NCBI RefSeq assembly: GCF_011308835.1
Contig: NZ_JAAOHY010000001.1
Span: 682,001-746,000, forward strand
DNA from: Paracoccus xiamenensis
Lineage (GTDB): Bacteria; Pseudomonadota; Alphaproteobacteria; Rhodobacterales; Rhodobacteraceae
Direction: 5' to 3'
DNA length: 64,000 nucleotides
This document shows positions 56,993 through 64,000 of this stretch, piece by piece. A program made the translations under genes and the position numbers. Each line of letters starts with the position of its first letter. The first letter of the stretch is position 1. The notes under the pieces were generated by a model. That model saw nothing but the letters and a program-made list of their open reading frames with translations. It made no database searches and was not told the origin of the DNA.

Positions 56993-57586
56993 TCAGATCC
57001 GCGACGCCAGCGCCGAGGGGATGATGCGGGTGTATTTCGTGCCCTCGATCGCGGCACCCGCCATGATGCCGGTCTGACCGAAGATCATCGCCACAACCGG
57101 GTGGTTGTTGGTCACGGTATCGGTGCCGAAGGTCATGCCGTCTTCCGGCAGGGCATAGAACGCACCGGCGCCCGCAACCCAGCCGGGCGCGGCGCGGAAA
57201 CCGGCAAGTGCCCTGTCGGTCTGGAAGACCAGCACATGCGCGAACTGGCGCGCGCCCGCCTGAAACCCGATCGAGGCCTGCGCCGCCGAGTAGTAGTCGG
57301 CCGTGGCGCCGTTGACCCGCAGCGCGCCCTCGCCATAGGATCCGCCGACGCCAAACCCGGCCTGCGTCATCACTGGCATGACCAGTACGCCGCGGGCATT
57401 TTCAACCAGCGGGCGGGCATTGGGATACTTCGCGAACAGCTCATTCAGGGTGGCGTTGACCCGGCCTTCCAGCGTTTGCGTCGCGTTGGTTGCCAGCCCG
57501 TTGTTACACGCCGCCAGCGCCAGAACCCCGGCACCTGCACCGATCGCCATGAAACCGCGACGCGTCAAGAAGTTGTGTTCAGCCAT
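56993..57586 (-). CDS. SYLF-domain lipoprotein with a twin-arginine signal
   Basis: 197 residues. The N-terminus has FLTRRGFMAIGAGAG, a Tat-like motif, then LALAAC, a lipobox, so the mature protein probably starts at a lipidated Cys and is exported folded. The rest is the YSC84/SYLF domain (ARGVLVMPVMTQAGFGVGGSYGEG and GFQAGARQFAHVLVFQT), which binds lipids in other organisms. A gap of 47 bp separates it from hemB upstream. Function in bacteria is unclear; envelope stress is a guess. Confidence 0.88.
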   Translation of the reverse strand: MAEHNFLTRRGFMAIGAGAGVLALAACNNGLATNATQTLEGRVNATLNELFAKYPNARPLVENARGVLVMPVMTQAGFGVGGSYGEGALRVNGATADYYSAAQASIGFQAGARQFAHVLVFQTDRALAGFRAAPGWVAGAGAFYALPEDGMTFGTDTVTNNHPVVAMIFGQTGIMAGAAIEGTKYTRIIPSALASRI

Positions 57587-57633
57587 GCTCAATGCCCCAT
57601 TATTTTGAGGTTATGTTACCTAAAACAAGACGC

Positions 57634-58632
57634 TCAGGCCAGAGCTTCCGCGACTTCGGGCGCGAAATAGGTCAGCACCCCGTCGCAGCCGGCGCGGCGG
57701 AAGGCCAGCAGGCTTTCCAGCACCACGTCGCGCGACAACCAGCCCTGCCGGATGGCGCCCTCGATCATCGCGTACTCACCGCTGACCTGATAGGCGAAAG
57801 TGGGGGCGTGGAACTGGTCGCGGACCTCGCGGCAGAGGTCCAGATAGGGCATGCCCGGCTTGACCATCACCATGTCGGCGCCTTCGGCCAGATCGCGGGC
57901 GACGCAGCGCAGGGCTTCCTGACGATTGGCGGGGTTGATCTGATAGGTCTTCTTGTCGCCGACCAGCCGGCCCGCCGCGCCGACGGCGTCGCGGAACGGG
58001 CCGTAGAAGCCAGAGGCGAATTTGGCCGCATAGGACATGATCGCCACATCCTTGTGGCCGCGCTTTTCCAGCGCCGCACGCAATGCACCGATGCGGCCGT
58101 CCATCATGTCCGACGGCCCGAGGATATCGGCGCCGGCCTCAGCCTGTGCCAGCCCCATGCGGACCAGGCATTCGACAGTCTCGTCATTGAGGATCTCGCT
58201 CCCCCGCACCAGCCCGTCATGGCCATTGGCGTTATAGGGATCCAGCGCGATGTCGGTCATCACCGTCAGGTCCGGCGCAACCTGTTTGATGGCGCGGATG
58301 GCCTGGTTGCCGATATTGTCGGGATCCCAGGCGCGTTCGCAGGTTTCCGTGCGCAAGGCCTCATCGGAATGGGGAAAGACGCAGATCGCCGGGATCCCCA
58401 GCCGGGCGGCGCGTTCCGCCGCCGCCTTCACCCCCTCAACCGTATAGCGCACCACACCGGGCATCGAGGGGATCTCGACATCGGCGCCGTCAACCTCGGT
58501 CACGAAAACGGGCCAGATCAGGTTTGCCGCGCTCAGCTCGGTCTCGTTCACCATTGCACGCAGCGCCGGGGTGCGGCGCAGGCGGCGCAGGCGGGTCTGG
58601 GGGAAGGGGGCGAGAATGGGATTGGAAGACAT
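57634..58632 (-). CDS. hemB: Delta-aminolevulinic acid dehydratase (porphobilinogen synthase)
   Basis: 332 residues. Joins two 5-aminolevulinate molecules into porphobilinogen for haem and cobalamin. Both Schiff-base lysines are present (MSYAAKFAS and MVMVKPGMPY). The usual zinc cysteines are missing: the region reads TDIALDPYNANGHDG, the aspartate-type, metal-independent or Mg2+ form known from Rhodobacter capsulatus. Starts at ATG 58632. Confidence 0.96.
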   Translation of the reverse strand: MSSNPILAPFPQTRLRRLRRTPALRAMVNETELSAANLIWPVFVTEVDGADVEIPSMPGVVRYTVEGVKAAAERAARLGIPAICVFPHSDEALRTETCERAWDPDNIGNQAIRAIKQVAPDLTVMTDIALDPYNANGHDGLVRGSEILNDETVECLVRMGLAQAEAGADILGPSDMMDGRIGALRAALEKRGHKDVAIMSYAAKFASGFYGPFRDAVGAAGRLVGDKKTYQINPANRQEALRCVARDLAEGADMVMVKPGMPYLDLCREVRDQFHAPTFAYQVSGEYAMIEGAIRQGWLSRDVVLESLLAFRRAGCDGVLTYFAPEVAEALA

Positions 58633-58711
58633 GGGATGCGGCTTTCGGCTTTTCCTTGTTCGCCCGCTGTTCTAAGGTCGGCGCCACGCCAAGACAAGCA
58701 GGCAAGACCGC

Positions 58712-59281
58712 GTGTTCCTGACCGACATCCTTTCGTTCCTTGATGCCAGATCCTTTTCCTCGCCGTGGTTCTGGGCGGTATTGCTGACTGTCTGGACACT
58801 GTCCGGCCGTCGGGTGGTGGGCATTCCGGTCGATGTGCCCGCGCAGGCGGCGCGCGCCCTGCGCGAACAGCCCGGTGAAGCGTCGGCCGAGGTCTTCGCG
58901 CTGCTGGACTGGATGTCGCTGAGCGTGCCGCGCTGGCAGGCCGGGCCGCGCACGGGGGCGGTGCTGACGGCGCTGATCTGCTTTGCGCTTAGCGTGCTGG
59001 CGATTCTGGGTTTCTCCTTTGGGCTGGAAATGGCGCAGGCGCTGGTGCTGATCGGCTTGCCGCAGGCCCTGCTGCTGGCCTTGCGCGCCCGCCTTGCCGG
59101 ACAGCTTTACTGGGTGCTGGAAGCCGCGGAACTGGGCCAGCCCGCGGCCGAGGCCGCCGCCGAGGCGCTGCGCCGGATCAACCGTTACCGCATCCTGCAC
59201 GGCATCATCTCGGTTCTGGCGGTGGTGGTGACGGCGTTCTGGGCCTCGCTGTGGATGCTGATGCATCCGAACGGGCTGTAA
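58712..59281 (+). CDS. Unknown three-helix membrane protein
   Basis: 189 residues with helices near 18-34, 80-108 and 158-184. The GTG start at 58712 is divergent from hemB and 48 bp before mfd. Related Rhodobacteraceae proteins are sometimes labelled component of SufBCD complex in databases, as I recall, but nothing in the sequence supports that. An alternative internal start cannot be excluded. Confidence 0.75.
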   Translation: MFLTDILSFLDARSFSSPWFWAVLLTVWTLSGRRVVGIPVDVPAQAARALREQPGEASAEVFALLDWMSLSVPRWQAGPRTGAVLTALICFALSVLAILGFSFGLEMAQALVLIGLPQALLLALRARLAGQLYWVLEAAELGQPAAEAAAEALRRINRYRILHGIISVLAVVVTAFWASLWMLMHPNGL

Positions 59282-59329
59282 GTGGCGGCCCGCCCTTGAC
59301 CACGCCGCTTGTCGGGATATCTGGACCAC

Positions 59330-62300
59330 ATGGCTGACATCATCACCCTTTCCGGCGCCCCTGAGGGCTATGACGCCGCGCTGCTGGCGCGCGAGGCCGA
59401 ACGCGGCCCCGTAATCCACATCGCCCGCGACGATCGGCGGGCCGAGGCGATGCGCGAAGGCCTGCGCTTCTTCGCGCCGCATCTGACGGTTCTTGAATTC
59501 CCCGCTTGGGACACCACGCCTTACGACCGCGTATCGCCTGCGGGCGAGGTGATGGCGGCGCGCATGGCCACGCTGGCGGCGCTGGCGCATGGGGCGGTGC
59601 CGGGCAAGTTCGTGGTGCTGACGACGCTGAACGCGGCCATTCAGCGCGTGCCGCTGCGCGCGGTGCTGAAAGATGCCAGCTTTACCGCCCGCGTGGGCGA
59701 TCGTGTAAACGAACCGGCACTGCGCGGTTGGCTGGCGCGAATGGGCTTTGCGCAGGCGCCCACGGTGACGGAGCCGGGCGATTACGCCATTCGCGGCGGC
59801 ATCATCGACATCTGGCCGCCGGGACCTTCAGGCCCGATCCGGCTGGACCTGTTCGGCGATGTGCTGGATTCGGCGCGTCGCTTTGACCCCGAAACCCAGC
59901 GCAGCCGCGACAAGCTGGACCGCCTTGAACTGGTGCCCATGTCCGAGGTGATCCTGGACGAGGACGCCATCACCCGGTTCCGCACCACCTACCGCGCTGA
60001 ATATGGCGGCGGCGCAAACGATCCGATGTATGAGGCCGTCAGCGCCGGGCGCAAGCTGGCCGGGGTCGAACATTGGCTGCCCTGGTTCCACGAAAGCCTC
60101 GACAGCATTTTTGACTACCTGCCGGGCGCGGCGGTGATGATGGACGACCGCCTCGATCAGGTCCGCGCCGCCCGGTGGGAGATGGTCGCCGAACAATATG
60201 CCGCGCGGCGCGAGGCCGCGGGAAAGCGCGGCGCTGACAACATCTATCGCCCGGTCGCACCGGAAAAGATGTTCGCCACCGATGCCGACTGGACCGACTG
60301 GCTGGCCGATCGCCGCCAGCTGCGACTGTCGGTAAATGCAGCCCCTCCGGGCCCCGGCGTGCTGAATGCTGGCGGCAAGGTCGGCCGCAATTTCGCGCCC
60401 GAGCGTCAGGCCGAGCAGCTGGATCTTTTCGGCGCGCTTGCCGCCCATCTGCGCGATTTGCAGAAGACCCATCGCGTGGTCATCGCCTCATTCTCGGAAG
60501 GTGCGCGCGAGCGCCTCCGCGGCCTGATCGCCGACGAAGGCATCGAAGGCATGACCGACATCGCCCGGCTTTCGGACCTGTCGGACCAGGCCGGCGCCAT
60601 AGGGCTTGCCGTCTGGCCGCTGGAGGAAGGCTTTGTCGCCGATGGCGCGGCGGCGGGCAAGCTGGCGGTGATTTCCGAACAGGACGTGCTGGGCGACCGG
60701 CTGATCCGGGGCGCGCGCAAGCGCCGACGGGCCGAGAACTTCCTGAAGGATACCACGGCGCTGACGCCGGGCGATCTGGTCGTCCATGTCGAACACGGAA
60801 TCGGCCGCTATACCGGGCTTGAAACCATCAAGGCGGCGGGCGTCCCCCATGATTGCGTGGCGTTGGAATATGCCGGGGGCGACCGGCTGTTTCTGCCGGT
60901 GGAAAATATCGAACTGCTGTCCCGTTACGGCCATGAAGAAGGGCTGCTGGACCGGCTGGGTGGCGGGGCGTGGCAGGCCCGCAAGGCGCGCCTGAAAGAA
61001 CGCATCCGCCTGATCGCCGACCGGCTGATGCGGGTTGCGGCGGAACGCCTGCTGCGCACCGCCCCGGTTCTGGAACCCGAACATCACGATTGGGAAGCCT
61101 TTTCCGCCCGCTTTCCCTATACCGAGACCGACGACCAGATGGGGGCCATCGACGACGTGATGGCGGACCTTGCGGCGGGCCGACCGATGGACCGGCTGAT
61201 CGTCGGCGATGTGGGTTTCGGCAAGACCGAGGTGGCGATGCGCGCGGCCTATATCGCCGCATCGCAGGGCAAGCAGGTGGCTGTGATCGCGCCCACCACG
61301 CTGCTGGCCCGCCAACACGCCCGCAGCTTTTCTGAGCGTTTCCGTGGCACGCCGCTGAACGTGCGGCCCCTGTCGCGTTTCGTAACCGCCAAGGACGCAG
61401 CGGCGACGCGGGCAGGGCTTGCCGATGGGACGGTCGACATTGTTGTCGGCACCCATGCGGTGCTGGCCAAGGCGGTGAAGTTCAAGAACCTCGGCCTGCT
61501 GGTCATCGACGAGGAACAGCATTTCGGCGTCGGTCACAAGGAACGGCTGAAGGAGCTCCGCTCGGATGTCCACGTCCTGACCATGACTGCGACCCCGATC
61601 CCGCGCACGCTGCAATTGTCGCTGTCGGGTGTCCGCGATCTGTCGGTGATCGGCACGCCGCCCGTCGACCGGCTGGCGATCCGCACCTATGTGTCGGAAT
61701 TCGACAGCATCACCATCCGCGAGGCGTTGCTGCGCGAAAAATATCGCGGCGGGCAAAGCTTCTTTGTCGTGCCCCGCATCGCCGATCTGCCGGAAATCGA
61801 GGACTGGCTGCGCGAACACGTGCCCGAGGTCAGCTTTATCGTGGCTCATGGCCAGCTTTCGGCGGGCGATCTGGATCAGCGGATGAACGCCTTCTATGAC
61901 GGTCAGGCCGATGTGCTTCTGGCGACGACCATCGTCGAAAGCGGTCTGGATATCCCGACCGCCAACACGATGATCGTCTGGCGCGCCGATATTTACGGCC
62001 TCGCCCAGCTTTACCAGATCCGGGGCCGTGTGGGCCGTTCGCGGACGCGGGCCTATTGCTATCTGACCACGAAACCGCGCAGCCCGCTGACCCCGCAGGC
62101 CGAGCGGCGGCTGAAATTCCTGGGCAATATTGACGGGCTGGGGGCTGGCTTCAACCTCGCGTCGCAGGATCTGGACCTGCGCGGGGCGGGTAACCTGCTG
62201 GGCGAGGAACAGTCGGGTCATATCAAAGAGGTCGGCTTCGAACTGTATCAGGCGATGCTGGAGGAAACGATCGCCAAGCTGAAATCGGGCGAGCTGGAGG

Positions 62301-62764
62301 GCACGCCAGAAGACGAATGGGCGCCGCAGCTGAACCTTGGCGTACCGGTCACGATCCCCGACAGCTATGTCGCCGATCTTGACGTGCGGCTGGGCCTGTA
62401 CCGCCGGTTGGCCGAGATCGCGACCAAGGTCGAGATGGAGGGCTTCGCAGCCGAACTTCACGACCGTTTCGGCCCGGTCCCGCGCGAGGTGAATACGCTG
62501 ATGAACGTCATTCGCATCAAGGCGATGGCCAAGCGCGCCAATATCGCCAAGCTTGATGCGGGGCCGAAAGGGGCCACGGTTCAGTTCCACGATGACAAGT
62601 TCCCGAACCCGGCCGGTCTGGTCGAATTCCTGACCGATCAGCGCGGACAGGCAAAGGTCGAGGGCAACAAGATCGTCATCCGCCGCGATTGGTCCACGGA
62701 TGCCGAACGCGTCAAGGGCGCTTATGGCATCGCCCGCGATCTGGCGGCAAAGGCGAAGGGCTGA
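59330..62764 (+). CDS. mfd: Transcription-repair coupling factor Mfd
   Basis: 1144 residues. Removes RNA polymerase stalled at DNA lesions and recruits UvrA. Order: UvrB-homology module (about 1-330, with PAWDTTPYDRVSP and YAIRGGIIDIWPPG), RNA-polymerase-interacting domain (about 455-540, DLVVHVEHGIGRYTGL), SF2 translocase (GDVGFGKTEVAMRAA, DEEQHFGVGHKERLK, TMTATPIPRTL, QIRGRVGRS) and the C-terminal autoinhibitory domain. ATG 59330 is the domain-based start. Confidence 0.97.
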   Translation: MADIITLSGAPEGYDAALLAREAERGPVIHIARDDRRAEAMREGLRFFAPHLTVLEFPAWDTTPYDRVSPAGEVMAARMATLAALAHGAVPGKFVVLTTLNAAIQRVPLRAVLKDASFTARVGDRVNEPALRGWLARMGFAQAPTVTEPGDYAIRGGIIDIWPPGPSGPIRLDLFGDVLDSARRFDPETQRSRDKLDRLELVPMSEVILDEDAITRFRTTYRAEYGGGANDPMYEAVSAGRKLAGVEHWLPWFHESLDSIFDYLPGAAVMMDDRLDQVRAARWEMVAEQYAARREAAGKRGADNIYRPVAPEKMFATDADWTDWLADRRQLRLSVNAAPPGPGVLNAGGKVGRNFAPERQAEQLDLFGALAAHLRDLQKTHRVVIASFSEGARERLRGLIADEGIEGMTDIARLSDLSDQAGAIGLAVWPLEEGFVADGAAAGKLAVISEQDVLGDRLIRGARKRRRAENFLKDTTALTPGDLVVHVEHGIGRYTGLETIKAAGVPHDCVALEYAGGDRLFLPVENIELLSRYGHEEGLLDRLGGGAWQARKARLKERIRLIADRLMRVAAERLLRTAPVLEPEHHDWEAFSARFPYTETDDQMGAIDDVMADLAAGRPMDRLIVGDVGFGKTEVAMRAAYIAASQGKQVAVIAPTTLLARQHARSFSERFRGTPLNVRPLSRFVTAKDAAATRAGLADGTVDIVVGTHAVLAKAVKFKNLGLLVIDEEQHFGVGHKERLKELRSDVHVLTMTATPIPRTLQLSLSGVRDLSVIGTPPVDRLAIRTYVSEFDSITIREALLREKYRGGQSFFVVPRIADLPEIEDWLREHVPEVSFIVAHGQLSAGDLDQRMNAFYDGQADVLLATTIVESGLDIPTANTMIVWRADIYGLAQLYQIRGRVGRSRTRAYCYLTTKPRSPLTPQAERRLKFLGNIDGLGAGFNLASQDLDLRGAGNLLGEEQSGHIKEVGFELYQAMLEETIAKLKSGELEGTPEDEWAPQLNLGVPVTIPDSYVADLDVRLGLYRRLAEIATKVEMEGFAAELHDRFGPVPREVNTLMNVIRIKAMAKRANIAKLDAGPKGATVQFHDDKFPNPAGLVEFLTDQRGQAKVEGNKIVIRRDWSTDAERVKGAYGIARDLAAKAKG

Positions 62765-62855
62765 CGGCGCCCGCATCCCGCCCACAGGGCGGCGGCAAGG
62801 ATCGCGCAGGCCTTACGGAGCCGCCAGATGACGCGCGGCCGGGGCGGGCTGCCCG

Positions 62856-64000
62856 TCAATCCAACGCGATGAACGCGACCGTGTCGCCAGCCTCGCGGGG
62901 GGGATCCCCAGCGGGGCGGACCAACAACGCATCGGCCTGTGCCAGCAGCCCCAGCCGTGCCGAATCCTGATCGGCCAGCGGCGTCAGTTGCGGGTATCCG
63001 TCGGCCTCGGCCAATGTGGCGCGCAAATAGTGCTGCCGGTCGCCCTCGGGCCCCAGCGGTGCGGTCAGGCGGCCAAGGCGGACACGTTCTTCGGGCGGCA
63101 GTCCTTGCATCGCATGCAACAGTGGGCGAATGAATAATTCCGCGCAGACTATTGATGAAACGGGATTTCCTGGCAGTCCGATCATTGCAGAATGGCCGAT
63201 ACGCCCGGCGATCAGCGGCTTGCCGGGGCGCATTGCGATCTTGTAAAAGGCGCGCTCGATCCCCACGCCCTCGGTGACCTTGCCGATCAGATCGTGATCG
63301 CCGACCGAGGCGCCGCCGATGGTGACGATCAGATCGGCATCGGCGGCGCGGTTCAGGCTGTCGCGCAGGCTGGCTTCGGTATCTGCCGCGATGGGCAACA
63401 GGGTGACATCGGCCCCGGCGCGGCGCGCAATCGCGGCAATGGCAAGGTCGTTTGAGCTGACGATCTGCCCCGGACCGGGCGTGGTGCCGGGGGGCACCAG
63501 TTCATCGCCGCCGGGCAGGATGGCGACGCGCGGGCGGCGCGGGACGGTCAGATGCGGCACATTCATCGCCGCGATCAGCCCCAGATCACGGGCAGTCAGG
63601 CGGCGGCACGGGTCGAATGTTAATCCTTCATGAAAATCATTGCCTTGCGGACGAATGTTGTCGTGTTGCTGAGCGGTCGTGACGCGAATTTCGTCGCCAT
63701 CCCGGCTGACATGTTCCTGCATTACCACGCGGTCATATCCGGCTGGTACGGCGGCGCCGGTAAAGATGCGGATCGCGGTGCCGGGCTGGGCAGTGCCGTC
63801 CCATGGCCTGCCGGCGGCGGATTCACCGATGACCCGCAATGAGCGCTTCTGATCCGCTTGGCGTATGGCATAGCCATCCATGGCCGCCGCGTCGAATGGC
63901 GGCTGGGTCAGGCGCGCGCTGACCGGCTTCGCCAGCACCCGGCCGAAACCGTCGGCAAGGGCGATTTCCTCGCTTTGAACCGGGCCGGCAAGCGCCAGAA
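62856..64000 (-). CDS. moeA: Molybdopterin molybdotransferase MoeA, 3' part
   Basis: About 381 codons are visible and the frame remains open through the right edge (20 codons upstream of the GTG at 63938), so roughly 15-20 residues are missing. Inserts molybdate into molybdopterin to make Moco. Motifs are AAMDGYAIR, IFTGAAVPAG, ILPGGDELVPPG, TIGGASVGDHD and GLPGNPVSSI. Convergent with mfd; the 91-bp gap is GC-rich and featureless. Confidence 0.95.
   Translation of the reverse strand, partial: LALAGPVQSEEIALADGFGRVLAKPVSARLTQPPFDAAAMDGYAIRQADQKRSLRVIGESAAGRPWDGTAQPGTAIRIFTGAAVPAGYDRVVMQEHVSRDGDEIRVTTAQQHDNIRPQGNDFHEGLTFDPCRRLTARDLGLIAAMNVPHLTVPRRPRVAILPGGDELVPPGTTPGPGQIVSSNDLAIAAIARRAGADVTLLPIAADTEASLRDSLNRAADADLIVTIGGASVGDHDLIGKVTEGVGIERAFYKIAMRPGKPLIAGRIGHSAMIGLPGNPVSSIVCAELFIRPLLHAMQGLPPEERVRLGRLTAPLGPEGDRQHYLRATLAEADGYPQLTPLADQDSARLGLLAQADALLVRPAGDPPREAGDTVAFIALD

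Noticed and set aside
60488..62785. 765-residue open frame opposite mfd
   Set aside because: Same reason: antisense to a certain gene with no domain.

Overview
The window is GC-rich, densely coded chromosomal DNA from an alphaproteobacterium. It fits the Rhodobacteraceae/Paracoccaceae best, probably Paracoccus or a close relative. The support is a class I (archaeal-type) lysyl-tRNA synthetase, a zinc-finger homologue of the complex I NDUFS6 subunit, a GT14 glycosyltransferase with the extra C-terminal domain seen in this family, a Hint-domain protein of the type common in roseobacters, a metal-free type HemB, and a CtrA-type box (TTAA-N7-TTAAC). This assignment is recognition from memory, not a search. 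I saw no rRNA, tRNA, CRISPR array, insertion sequence or prophage.

Layout. 1-3.6 kb: 3' part of lysK, then a beta-helix (pectate-lyase-like) protein behind a CtrA-type box. 3.6-6.3 kb: a HugZ-like flavin/haem protein divergent from acsA. 6.3-13.6 kb: a leader with tandem hairpins and then a six-gene operon: small and large subunits of an acetate-type Na+/solute symporter, a cNMP/CBS/DUF294 signalling protein, an unknown membrane protein, a stand-alone receiver, and a membrane sensor with a degenerate kinase region fused to a DnaQ-type exonuclease. 13.6-19.2 kb: sulfotransferase, GT14 transferase, HIT protein, zinT behind a Zur-like box, a GFA protein, an orphan ABC ATPase and the NDUFS6-like protein. 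19.3-28.7 kb: polA, a DUF2125 protein, ChaC, a MotA/MotB-like membrane pair and two alpha/beta hydrolases. 28.7-33.4 kb (minus strand): typA, a 24-residue membrane microprotein, YitT, a small membrane protein with a non-ATG start, and a beta-alanine:pyruvate aminotransferase. 33.5-43.5 kb: kup, then the envelope operon frr-uppS-cdsA-dxr-rseP-bamA-skp. 43.5-52.4 kb: nucleoside hydrolase, Uup-like ABC-F protein, a methyltransferase-like/glycosyltransferase fusion, and a minus-strand operon of two unknown envelope proteins, xerD and a CorC-type transporter. 52.5-64 kb: aroK-aroB, a Hint-domain protein in AT-rich surroundings, ssb, a lytic transglycosylase, a SYLF lipoprotein, hemB, an unknown membrane protein, mfd and the 3' part of moeA.

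How it works together. acsA and the symporter operon form an acetate (short-chain acid) uptake and activation block with an unusual signalling and nuclease tail; this is the best candidate for an undescribed system. The beta-helix gene with its CtrA box may be a gene-transfer-agent fibre or spike gene outside the main GTA cluster. frr through skp couples isoprenoid, phospholipid and outer-membrane protein biogenesis in one transcription unit, but it lacks the lipid A genes that often follow skp.
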